Assembly: GCA_020027805.1 (NCBI GenBank)
Contig: JAHKKQ010000128.1
Location: 1-6,281 of the forward strand
Origin: Candidatus Dadabacteria bacterium
GTDB lineage: Bacteria; Desulfobacterota_D; UBA1144; Nemesobacterales; UBA2774
DNA: 6,281 nt
Direction of reading: 5' to 3'
Shown: piece by piece, positions 1 through 6,024 of the stretch
Layout of the letters: each line of letters begins with the position of its first letter
Numbering within the stretch: the stretch's first letter is position 1
Made by a program: the position numbers and the translations under genes
The notes under the pieces: generated by a model
The model's input: the letters and a program-made list of their open reading frames with translations, nothing else
What the model was told of the DNA's origin: nothing
Database searches by the model: none

Positions 1-1048
1 CGACTATCTTCATAGGCCACCCCGGATACACTTCCGCGCGGGCGGCGAATACTATATTCGACGCGTCTATATCCACGTCGCCCACTCCGTCGATTTTAAG
101 CTTTCCCCAAACCCCGTCCATCTCACCGACGAGCCTCCAGAGGTCCGTCTTATAATCGATCAGACCGGAATAAAGGACCAGCTGGTCGAGGTCGACGCCG
201 CTGACAGCGGCCCCCGCGTTGGGCGGTACGCCCGGATCGGCTCCGCTCGTCGGGAATGTGCTGACGTTATTCTGATGGATGTACGGGAACACGAAGCCCG
301 CCACCGTCAGGTTGCCCCCCGCGACATTCGGATTGTTGAATATAAGAGCGACAGCCCCGATGTCGTATCCGTTGCCGTTGCCGGTAACTACGCTGTTACC
401 CCCGGTCAGAATGTCGGAGACGAACACGAAGGTTATGGACGAGGACCCGGCCGCGAAAGACTTCAGATAAAGGAACCTGTCGAATATGGTGCCGAGGTCG
501 GAATACGGGTCCCAGCCTCCGTTCAGATACATACCGATACCCCAGTCAAAGGGCTGACGTCCGACCCTGATGAATCCGATATCGTGAGGAAGCACTATGT
601 CCGACATCAAGAACCTCACGTCGAAGAACCCCGGGTCGTCTATCGCCAGCGGACCGGTCAGGATAGCGCCCCTGAACCTGTCGCTGAACGAGATATTCGA
701 ATTCACGACGGTGTTGCGCCCTCCCAGGAGCTCCGTCGTGGATCCGCCCCAGATGTTGTTGTCGAACACACTCAGCTGCGCCCTGATAACGACGGAGTCG
801 CTGAGAACCAGCTGAGGGGTCAATCTCAGGGTCGTATCCGCGAAGAATATATTGTCTTTATTATTGGCGAAACCCAGGTCTATGGCGTCTTGATTGCTCA
901 ACGCCGATATAAAGGTCGCGTTGCCTATATAGCGCGCCCTCGTACGCATGTAACTCGGAAAGCCGCCAAGACTAAAACTGACGGCGTAGGATGGTACCGC
1001 AGTAAAAATAGCCAACAAGAACAATATGAGCCATTTGACCTTATTCAT
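1..1048 (-). CDS. Outer-membrane beta-barrel (porin-like) protein, N-terminal part, cut by window edge
   Basis: An open frame runs from the ATG at 1048 to the left edge: 349 codons with no stop. The start is supported by AAGGAGG at 1064-1058, 9 nt upstream. Residues 1-22 form a classical Sec signal peptide: MNKVKW, a hydrophobic core, then PSYA with predicted cleavage before VSFSLGG. The mature part is rich in Gly, Asn and Ser, with alternating hydrophobic stretches (for example ITFVFVSDI about 205-213, and NIVFAARAEV at 331-340) typical of outer-membrane strands. Residues 160-170 (IRVGRQPFDWG) resemble the 'RVGRQ..WG' strand of alginate-export-like and other porin families. This points to an outer-membrane channel or barrel, but the exact family and substrate cannot be told. 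GC is high (34/60 in 361-420), like the kinase and unlike the hydrolase/TetR pair. The C-terminus and final strand lie outside the window. Confidence 0.8.
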   Translation of the reverse strand, partial: MNKVKWLILFLLAIFTAVPSYAVSFSLGGFPSYMRTRARYIGNATFISALSNQDAIDLGFANNKDNIFFADTTLRLTPQLVLSDSVVIRAQLSVFDNNIWGGSTTELLGGRNTVVNSNISFSDRFRGAILTGPLAIDDPGFFDVRFLMSDIVLPHDIGFIRVGRQPFDWGIGMYLNGGWDPYSDLGTIFDRFLYLKSFAAGSSSITFVFVSDILTGGNSVVTGNGNGYDIGAVALIFNNPNVAGGNLTVAGFVFPYIHQNNVSTFPTSGADPGVPPNAGAAVSGVDLDQLVLYSGLIDYKTDLWRLVGEMDGVWGKLKIDGVGDVDIDASNIVFAARAEVYPGWPMKIV

Positions 1049-1443
1049 CTCTCCCTTCCTCCTTGGATTTATTTTCGTTTATTCCCCTCTTGGATGCTCC
1101 ACCTGCCACAAGCTTGAAAGTAACATGCCAATTATTTCACCTTGCCATCATTAAATTTTTCGAACGCTTGGGTGTTGCATGTCAGAAAATAGTACAAGAA
1201 TAGAATTCGTCGATGGCATAACTGTTTAAAAGAGGAGAGAGGTGAAAAGCGGAAACAAACATTATCCTGGAACAGCCGTCACATACCGAGTGCGGCAATG
1301 TGCAATAACATTGAATGCCCCGGAAGAGATTTATTTCGGGGTTTATATAGCTTCCAAATTTTCCGGACGGATCTCGGAAATATACATGGATGAAGGTGCT
1401 ACGGCGCGGTCATGCAACCGGGAATACCTCGATAAAACAACTC
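1049..1443. other. Intergenic region upstream of the barrel gene
   Basis: I see no credible gene here. The stretch separates the barrel gene start from the kinase-end remnant and should hold the barrel gene's promoter on the minus strand. A minus-strand TTTAAT about 100 nt upstream of the ATG is a possible -10, but its -35 is poor, so no promoter is called. A hairpin at 1318-1341 is listed separately. A plus-strand frame beginning GTG at 1242 has a good GAGGAG in front, but it runs through that hairpin and ends antisense to the remnant, so it is not called. Confidence 0.5.
1318..1341 (+). terminator. Hairpin, possible weak terminator (plus-strand sense)
   Basis: CCCCGGAA at 1318-1325 pairs with TTTCGGGG at 1334-1341: 8 bp with one G-U, around an 8-nt loop. 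In plus-strand sense it is followed by GTTTATAT, a modest U-rich tail. No plus-strand gene is seen to end here, and in minus sense there is no U-tract. It may simply attenuate read-through between the hydrolase and barrel genes, or it may be chance. Confidence 0.25.
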
Positions 1444-1533
1444 TTAGCTGTTCGTCAGATCCGGATTCAGGAACTCGTACACACACGACCTGAATTTGTC
1501 GACTTTGAATGGTTTGGTTATATATTCGTTCCC
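1444..1533 (-). pseudogene. Remnant of a response-regulator receiver domain C-terminus (hybrid-kinase paralog)
   Basis: Read on the minus strand from 1533, this gives GNEYITKPFKVDKF, then RSCVYEFLNPDLTNS and a TAA stop at 1446-1444. It matches the last ~30 residues of the intact hybrid kinase at 3532-6024 (GNEYITKPFKVEKF, RSCVYEFLNPADVKNA). It includes the receiver-domain signature K-P-F, whose lysine is the conserved switch residue. The rest of the receiver and all kinase domains are missing. Upstream homology fades. If one G is removed from the GGGG run at 1531-1534, the frame continues as ITDSG before NEY, hinting at a frameshift. No ATG-led frame of useful length reads through it, so it is dead. 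It lies directly downstream of the hydrolase, in the same orientation as the intact kinase end. Confidence 0.8.
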
Positions 1534-1535
1534 CG
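1462..1535. repeat. Direct repeat, copy A (kinase 3'-end sequence)
   Basis: This 74-nt block aligns without gaps to 3553-3626 in the same orientation, with 5 mismatches counted by eye (69/74). The two copies start 2091 nt apart and bracket the hydrolase/tetR pair. Copy A lies in the remnant; copy B lies in the intact kinase gene. Confidence 0.9.
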
Positions 1536-1598
1536 CTGTCTGTGATCGCGCACCGCTCCGACATTCGCGACGTCTTTCTTCAACATTATCCGATTAGA

Positions 1599-2630
1599 TC
1601 ATCGTTTCTCGACCTGTTTTTCGGTTGTGGCTTTTTGAACAACGTGTTTATCCATGAAGCTCCTGATTAGAGAGACAATCACATGTAAATCTTCTTCAAG
1701 AGCGAAGTGTCCCGTATCGAGCAAATGGAAATCAAGATTATTTAAATCACGCTTGTACGGGTATGCGCCCTCAGCCGGGAATATCTGATCGTTCTTACCC
1801 CAAACTATTAGAGTTGGAGGCTGATATTTTCTTAAATAAGCCTGCCAGGAAGGATAAAGAGGCGGATTCGAACCATAGCTATAAAAAAGCTGCAGCTGAA
1901 TCTCCTGGTTTCCGGGGCGGTCGAGAAGCGGCTGGACGTGGCTCCAATTGTCAGGACTAATTGTGTCAACATTTCGAACTCCGTGCGTGAACTGCCACTT
2001 AGTTGCATCCAAAGTCAGAAATGCTTTAAGGGGTTCTGCATTAGCCGGAGTCCTTTCTTTCCAATAGGATTTGAGCGGAATCCAAAAATCACGCAGACCT
2101 TCATCGTAAGCATTGCCGTTTTGAATAATAAGGGCCTCGACTTTATCCGGGTTCTTTTCAGCAATACGAAATCCCACCGGGGCACCGTAATCCTGAAGAT
2201 ACAGGCTATATTCTTCTAGCTCTAATTTGTTTATGAGTTTCTCAATAACCAAGGCCAGATTATCGAATGTGTAATCAAATTGATCGACGCTCGGCATTGA
2301 GCTGTATCCGAATCCGGGGTAATCAGGAGCTATTACATGGTATCTATCCGAAAGCTCGGGAATTAGATCCCGGAACATATATGATGATGTGGGAAAGCCG
2401 TGAAGCAGAATAATAGTCGGCGCGTCTTTCGGCCCAGCTTCTCTGTAAAATATATCGAGTCCGTCAATTTTGACGGTTTTATACAGAGTGGGGTAATTAC
2501 TCGTGGACTGTTCCGCCGCTTTTACAGATGTAGTAAATAGATTGCTGCCATTTATAACAAATGCACTTACCGTCCACGTTAATATAAACACTACATACAT
2601 TACGATTCTATATATGGTTACTTTTCTCAT
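1599..2630 (-). CDS. Exported alpha/beta-hydrolase, epoxide hydrolase / haloalkane dehalogenase-like
   Basis: This is a 343-residue alpha/beta-fold hydrolase. Residues about 1-38 carry a basic start and a hydrophobic stretch (8-26), with a possible signal peptidase site near VKAA (37-39). It is therefore probably periplasmic or membrane-tethered, although relatives I recall lack this extension and are about 290 residues. The oxyanion-side motif is HGFP (77-80). The nucleophile elbow is LQDYG, with Asp147 as nucleophile. The likely acid is Asp281 (WGKNDQIFP) and the base His308 (DTGHFALEED). An Asp nucleophile implies hydrolysis through an alkyl-enzyme ester, as in epoxide hydrolases and haloalkane dehalogenases. 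HGFP instead of HGNP, and Tyr instead of Trp after the nucleophile, argue against a canonical dehalogenase, so the substrate is open. The cap lies about 170-265, and a charged tail follows residue 325. AGGAGA at 2643-2638 supports the start. It lies downstream of tetR and its operator. Sampled GC is low (18/60 and 27/60). Confidence 0.88.
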   Translation of the reverse strand: MRKVTIYRIVMYVVFILTWTVSAFVINGSNLFTTSVKAAEQSTSNYPTLYKTVKIDGLDIFYREAGPKDAPTIILLHGFPTSSYMFRDLIPELSDRYHVIAPDYPGFGYSSMPSVDQFDYTFDNLALVIEKLINKLELEEYSLYLQDYGAPVGFRIAEKNPDKVEALIIQNGNAYDEGLRDFWIPLKSYWKERTPANAEPLKAFLTLDATKWQFTHGVRNVDTISPDNWSHVQPLLDRPGNQEIQLQLFYSYGSNPPLYPSWQAYLRKYQPPTLIVWGKNDQIFPAEGAYPYKRDLNNLDFHLLDTGHFALEEDLHVIVSLIRSFMDKHVVQKATTEKQVEKR

Positions 2631-2715
2631 TTTACGATCTCCTGAAATTTTGATAATTTTTAAAACTCAATAGACGTGCCACTTCTAAAAGCACGGTAGA
2701 ATCTTTCGTCAGCTG

Positions 2716-2739
2716 CTACATACATATTGCTGTCTTCAT
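2716..2739 (-). CDS. Possible 7-residue leader peptide (MKTAICM)
   Basis: An ATG at 2739 opens a frame encoding MKTAICM, closed by TAG at 2718-2716. It is preceded by a perfect AGGAGG (2752-2747) with 7-nt spacing, the best ribosome-binding site in the cassette, yet not the one serving the hydrolase. The stop lies 72 nt before the hydrolase SD. Apart from this TAG, the frame stays open for 28 more codons to a TAA at 2634-2632, one base before the hydrolase ATG. It could be a regulatory leader peptide, an amber-interrupted small gene coupled to the hydrolase, or chance. No function can be assigned. Confidence 0.35.
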   Translation of the reverse strand: MKTAICM

Positions 2740-2757
2740 TTTTATGCCTCCTGAATG

Positions 2758-2789
2758 TTTATATCTATCTAATACTAGATAGATATAAA
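2758..2789. promoter_or_regulatory. Operator O1, 32-nt inverted repeat upstream of the hydrolase
   Basis: Two perfect 14-nt arms, TTTATATCTATCTA (2758-2771) and TAGATAGATATAAA (2776-2789), flank the 4-nt centre ATAC. The half-site TAGATAGA inverted around 4 nt recurs in O2 in front of tetR. That is the expected layout for a TetR-family dimer (or pair of dimers) binding both its own and its target's control region. O1 begins 11 nt after the tetR stop and ends 5 nt before the mini-ORF's SD. In RNA it could also fold into a 14-bp stem, but no U-tract follows, so it is not a terminator. Confidence 0.8.
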
Positions 2790-2800
2790 GCGCAAATTTT

Positions 2801-3367
2801 TCAGGTGATGCTATTCATAATCAAATCTTCTGCTATAAGTATTCTGCCTGCGTCCGAAAAAGCCCTCGCGGCAATCGTTGCGCCTTCAATAGCGGAAAAA
2901 ATCGCTTTAGCTTTGTCTTCCGGTTTGCCCGTAAATTTAAAAGCCTTCTTTTTGATACCAGATTTCAATACTTCCGTAAGCCATGTTTCCTGGAACTGAA
3001 TAAGATTTAACACTTCTCGCTTAACTTCCTCCGGCAGATTGTCATAGTCCGCTGACAGCATCGCGACCGGGCATGCCCTGTTTCCTGACTTTAAGTTTTG
3101 GTGAAAAATTCGTACGAATTTTTTGATCTTCACCTTCGGATCATCCGTAATTTTATCGATTAACTCTAATGCCGCTTTAGTATCTTTGAAGAATCTTTGG
3201 GCTAAGGTCTTGCCGAGATCACCCTTGGTCGGGAAATAATAATGAATACTCGACGTCTTAATACCGATTTCCTTGGATATGTCTTTATAGCTGAAGGCTT
3301 TATAACCTCTTCCCATTATATAATCGAGCGCAACGTCTAATATTTTATCAGACACCTCTTTACTCAT
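2801..3367 (-). CDS. TetR/AcrR-family transcriptional repressor, likely regulator of the hydrolase
   Basis: The 188 residues match the usual TetR-family length. The N-terminal DNA-binding domain spans about 5-50, with the helix-turn-helix near 26-46: YKDISKEIGI, then KTSSIHYYFPTKGDL, where the HYYFPTKGDL block is diagnostic. The C-terminal ligand/dimer domain contains NRACPVAMLSAD (96-107). It aligns by eye with NemR's GCLTVKLSAE, placing the only cysteine, Cys99, at the position of NemR Cys106, the known electrophile-sensing residue. Whether Cys99 senses anything is inference. ATG at 3367 is chosen because the family's N-terminus starts just there. No good SD precedes it, and the promoter geometry suggests a leaderless message. 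The gene lies directly upstream of O1 and the hydrolase, and its promoter is overlaid by O2, so autorepression is likely. It is AT-rich (22/60 GC in 3241-3300), matching the hydrolase and unlike the kinase. Confidence 0.9.
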   Translation of the reverse strand: MSKEVSDKILDVALDYIMGRGYKAFSYKDISKEIGIKTSSIHYYFPTKGDLGKTLAQRFFKDTKAALELIDKITDDPKVKIKKFVRIFHQNLKSGNRACPVAMLSADYDNLPEEVKREVLNLIQFQETWLTEVLKSGIKKKAFKFTGKPEDKAKAIFSAIEGATIAARAFSDAGRILIAEDLIMNSIT

Positions 3368-3372
3368 GACAA

Positions 3373-3398
3373 TATTTTACCTACTAGTAGATAGAATA
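3373..3398. promoter_or_regulatory. Operator O2 in the tetR promoter
   Basis: Left half TATTTTACCTA (3373-3383) and right half TAGATAGAATA (3388-3398) are inverted around CTAG (3384-3387). Nine of 11 pairs are complementary, and the central 10 nt, CTACTAGTAG, form a perfect palindrome. The half-site TAGATAGA and the 4-nt spacing match O1. O2 fills the spacer and touches both hexamers of the tetR promoter, so bound repressor would block RNA polymerase. Confidence 0.75.
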
Positions 3399-3402
3399 TC
3401 AA
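3374..3402 (-). promoter_or_regulatory. Sigma-70-type promoter of tetR
   Basis: On the minus strand, TTGATA (3402-3397; 5/6 to TTGACA) and TAAAAT (3379-3374; 5/6 to TATAAT) are separated by exactly 17 bp. The expected start site, 7 nt past the -10 hexamer, is at about 3367, which is the A of the tetR ATG. This agrees with the absence of a Shine-Dalgarno sequence and points to a leaderless transcript. Confidence 0.7.
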
Positions 3403-3531
3403 GCCCCTTAATATGCCTAGCTCAAGGGTTGGGCTTTTCGCTGCTGTAATCTATTTGGCTGAGGGGATCTCGTATTTGCTTTGCGCGGGTTCCTGATCCG
3501 GTCCGATTCCGCACCTGCCGGGTAATTAGCG

Positions 3532-6024
3532 CTATGCGTTCTTCACATCCGCCGGATTCAGAAATTCGTACACGCACGACCTGAATTTCTCGACTTTGAA
3601 TGGTTTGGTTATATATTCGTTTCCCGTCATGTTGATGAAGTCCATCGTTTCACTGCTCGGGTCGCCGGTTATGAAGATAACCTTCTCGGCAAGCCGGGGC
3701 TTTAATTCCTTGATTTTGTCATAGAAAGCGATCCCGCTCATACCCGGCATCTTAATGTCGCAAACTATCAGATCGTAGTCGTTGGAGCCCGTTTTCATGA
3801 GCGCTTCCTCACCGTCCCTGGCATTGTCAATGGTGATGTTATCGTGTTCCAGGACACCTTTTATCAAATCTACGACCAGCTCTTCGTCCTCGACGATGAG
3901 GATCTTCTTCTCACTCATCTTCCCCCGGCTTGCCTTCATACGCTTCTCTTTATCCCGCCCCGGCTCCGCCGTCCGCTCGGACACCGGCAGCTCAGCCACG
4001 AAAGTCGCCCCACCTCCTTCCCTGTTTTCCGCGCGTATCTCCCCTCCGTGCTCGTGCATGATCCCGTATGCGACGGCGAGACCGAGACCCGTCCCCTTCC
4101 CGGGCTCTTTGGTGGTGAAAAAGGGATCGAATATCTTTCCGATTACATCTTTCGGGATTCCCGGGCCGTTGTCCTCGAATTTAATTTCTATAATGCCCCC
4201 GTTCTTTACCCTGGTCGACACTTTGAGGCGCCCCCGGTCCCTGTACCCGCTCATAGCCTGCTCGGCGTTGAGTACGATATTGGTAAACACCTGCTGCATC
4301 TGGTTTGAATCGACCATAGACTTGGGAGTTCCGCTGTCGAAGTCGGTAACGACCTCGATGTTATCGAGCTTTAGCTGATACTCCCTGAATTCGAGCGACT
4401 GCTTCACAAGCGCGTTGATATCTTCATAAGCCCTCTGCGGCCTGTAGTTCCTCGAGAAAGAAAGCAGCTTCTCGATGATCTTCGCGACCCTCTGGGCCGA
4501 GGTATTGATGATTTCGAGCGACTTTTTCTCATTATCGTCGAGACCGGGCTTCGTCAGTAGCCTCTGCGAATAGCCCAAGATCGGAGTGAGCGGGTTGTTT
4601 ATCTCATGTGCGATGCTCGATATCATCTGGCCCAGAGAGGCCAGCTTCTCCGATTGGACGAGCTTTTCGTGGGTGGACTCGATCTCCTCGATCATTTTCG
4701 CCTTTGCTATCGCAATCGCGATCTGATCCCCCATCGACGAAAGCAGACGCACTTCGTTCTCGCTGAATTTCCGCTCCTTGTAGCTGAGGAACCAGATTAC
4801 CCCTATTACTTCGCGCCCCAGGAATATCGGTATGCCCAGCAGGCTGTGGTGCCCGAGGTCCCTGCCCGCCTGTCCGATGTCCTCGTCCTTCTGCGCGTCT
4901 TCTATATTCACAATCGCGCCGCTGTTGATTACCTTCCAGGTTAACCCCCTGGGGTAAGGTATCCTTCCCGCCCTCCGCACGTAAAATTCAGGGAAGTTCC
5001 TGTTCGCCTGGATCACCGCCTCCTTCTTTTCCTTATCCACTATATAGATCAAAGCCATATCCACGTTTTCCATATTTATGATTATGTCGAGCGCGACGTC
5101 ATAAACCTCGCCGAGGTCGAGGAACTTGTGCACGGCTTTCATGAGCGTATTCAGAGCCAGGAGCTCTTCCTCCGCCCTCTTGCGCTCTGAAATGTCCCTC
5201 GTGATAACGACGCCCCGTATCTCTCCCGCAGCCGTCAGGTAGGGGTTCCCTATGCATTCGAGCCACTGGTACGAGCCCGATTTGTGCAAGGCCCTGAATG
5301 TAGCCTTCTCCGTGGAGAGATTCATGACAGCGCGCATGAATATGGACATGGCCGCCGGCACGTCGTCGGGATGCATGAAATCGAAGGCTTTCTTCCCCAC
5401 GAGCTCCGACTGCGCGTAACCTGTAAGTTCATGGCAGGCCGGATTCACGTAGAGTATTCTTCCCACTGAATCCACCTCGTATATGAGGTCGTAGCTGTTC
5501 TCGACGATTGTCCGGTATTTTTTTTCATTCTCTATAAGCCCCTCTTCCGTTTCCCTGAGCCTGGAAATATCCCGGAACACGACGACAACTCCCCTGAAGT
5601 CCATTCGCTCATACTGTACCGGGGCGAAACTCGCCGAGACGTACAGGATCGATCCGTCCCGGGTGACTAGAAATGTATCCCTCTGCAAACCAAGCTTCTC
5701 CCCGGTTTCAATAACCATATTCGCAGGCTCTATCGGGTCATCTCCCTTGCTATTGTTATAAAGACGCAAGACCTCGCTTACGGGCTTTCCTAACGCTTCT
5801 TGAGAGGTCCAGCCGGTGAGCTCCTCCGCCATGCGGTTGATCAGGATAATACTGCCGTCCGCTCCGGCAATAATAACGCCGTCGCCGATACTGCGAAAAC
5901 ATACGGAGAGCTCCTCTACCCGGCGCGTAAGCTCGCTTTCCCTCGCTTCATGACGGGAAATTCCGAGACGGAGCTCTTCGAGCTCGCCGATCAGCTGTTT
6001 CTTCGTCTTTCTTTCGTCTCTCAT
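3532..6024 (-). CDS. Hybrid sensor histidine kinase (PAS-PAS-GAF-HisKA-HATPase-REC)
   Basis: This is an 830-residue cytoplasmic hybrid kinase with no membrane segment. In order: coiled-coil start (about 3-40), PAS (about 40-158, ending FRDISRLRETEE), PAS/PAC (about 168-283, ending TRDISERKRAEE), GAF (about 300-440), and a short coil. HisKA has phospho-acceptor His473 in SIAHEINNPLTP. The HATPase domain has N-box Asn586 (LNAEQA), G1 DNGPGI (618-623), F-box DPFF (633-636) and G2 GKGTGLGLA (642-650). The C-terminal receiver (about 705-825) has acidic Glu712/Asp713, acceptor Asp756 (CDIKMPG), Thr786 and Lys807 (TKPF). All catalytic residues are present. PAS and GAF suggest sensing of a soluble ligand or redox cue. 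No DNA-binding output or HPt domain is attached, and no partner lies in the window. The SD is modest (AAGG, 7 nt before the ATG). GC is about 55% (33/60 in 4441-4500). Its 3' end is duplicated at 1444-1533. Confidence 0.95.
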   Translation of the reverse strand: MRDERKTKKQLIGELEELRLGISRHEARESELTRRVEELSVCFRSIGDGVIIAGADGSIILINRMAEELTGWTSQEALGKPVSEVLRLYNNSKGDDPIEPANMVIETGEKLGLQRDTFLVTRDGSILYVSASFAPVQYERMDFRGVVVVFRDISRLRETEEGLIENEKKYRTIVENSYDLIYEVDSVGRILYVNPACHELTGYAQSELVGKKAFDFMHPDDVPAAMSIFMRAVMNLSTEKATFRALHKSGSYQWLECIGNPYLTAAGEIRGVVITRDISERKRAEEELLALNTLMKAVHKFLDLGEVYDVALDIIINMENVDMALIYIVDKEKKEAVIQANRNFPEFYVRRAGRIPYPRGLTWKVINSGAIVNIEDAQKDEDIGQAGRDLGHHSLLGIPIFLGREVIGVIWFLSYKERKFSENEVRLLSSMGDQIAIAIAKAKMIEEIESTHEKLVQSEKLASLGQMISSIAHEINNPLTPILGYSQRLLTKPGLDDNEKKSLEIINTSAQRVAKIIEKLLSFSRNYRPQRAYEDINALVKQSLEFREYQLKLDNIEVVTDFDSGTPKSMVDSNQMQQVFTNIVLNAEQAMSGYRDRGRLKVSTRVKNGGIIEIKFEDNGPGIPKDVIGKIFDPFFTTKEPGKGTGLGLAVAYGIMHEHGGEIRAENREGGGATFVAELPVSERTAEPGRDKEKRMKASRGKMSEKKILIVEDEELVVDLIKGVLEHDNITIDNARDGEEALMKTGSNDYDLIVCDIKMPGMSGIAFYDKIKELKPRLAEKVIFITGDPSSETMDFINMTGNEYITKPFKVEKFRSCVYEFLNPADVKNA
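3553..3626. repeat. Direct repeat, copy B (within the kinase 3' end)
   Basis: This is the partner of 1462-1535, 74 nt without gaps and 69/74 identical. It encodes the receiver C-terminus from about GNEYITKPF to FLNP. Four of the five differences are synonymous; the fifth changes Glu to Asp. Confidence 0.9.

Larger units (their letters stand above)
2631..2800 (-). other. Leader region between tetR and the hydrolase
   Basis: This 170-nt gap holds, in transcription order, the O1 palindrome (2789-2758), a perfect AGGAGG (2752-2747), a 7-codon mini-ORF (2739-2716), and the hydrolase's own AGGAGA (2643-2638). A possible promoter is TTGCGC (2795-2790), 17 bp, TTAGAT (2772-2767), which overlaps O1, but both hexamers match the sigma-70 consensus at only 3 of 6 positions. 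The hydrolase may therefore depend partly on read-through from the tetR promoter. No terminator is visible after tetR. Confidence 0.5.

Noticed and set aside
275..1117. Long plus-strand open frame of 280 codons
   Set aside because: It is antisense to the barrel gene, which has a signal peptide and strong SD. The plus-strand product is rich in Arg, Val and Glu with no recognisable domain.
1115..1130. Possible sigma-54 promoter (TGGCATG) upstream of the barrel gene
   Set aside because: The -12 element lacks the required GC at the correct spacing.
1242..1493. Plus-strand 83-codon frame starting GTG with GAGGAG upstream
   Set aside because: It contains the hairpin at 1318-1341 and its end is antisense to the kinase-end remnant. 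No domain or consistent codon pattern is seen; the SD alone is not enough.
1343..1564. Minus-strand 73-codon frame
   Set aside because: It reads the kinase-end remnant in the wrong frame; the correct frame shows clear receiver homology.
3401..3436. Inverted repeat AAGCC/GGCTT with inner CCTT/AAGG upstream of tetR, ending GGGCTTTT on the plus strand
   Set aside because: It is bulged with a 14-nt loop, no plus-strand gene ends there, and it lacks a U-tract in the kinase's direction, so it is not a convincing terminator.
3782..4378. Plus-strand open frames across the kinase gene (also 3844-4308, 4606-4944, 5284-5469)
   Set aside because: They are antisense to well-conserved kinase and receiver domains, and the products have no recognisable features.
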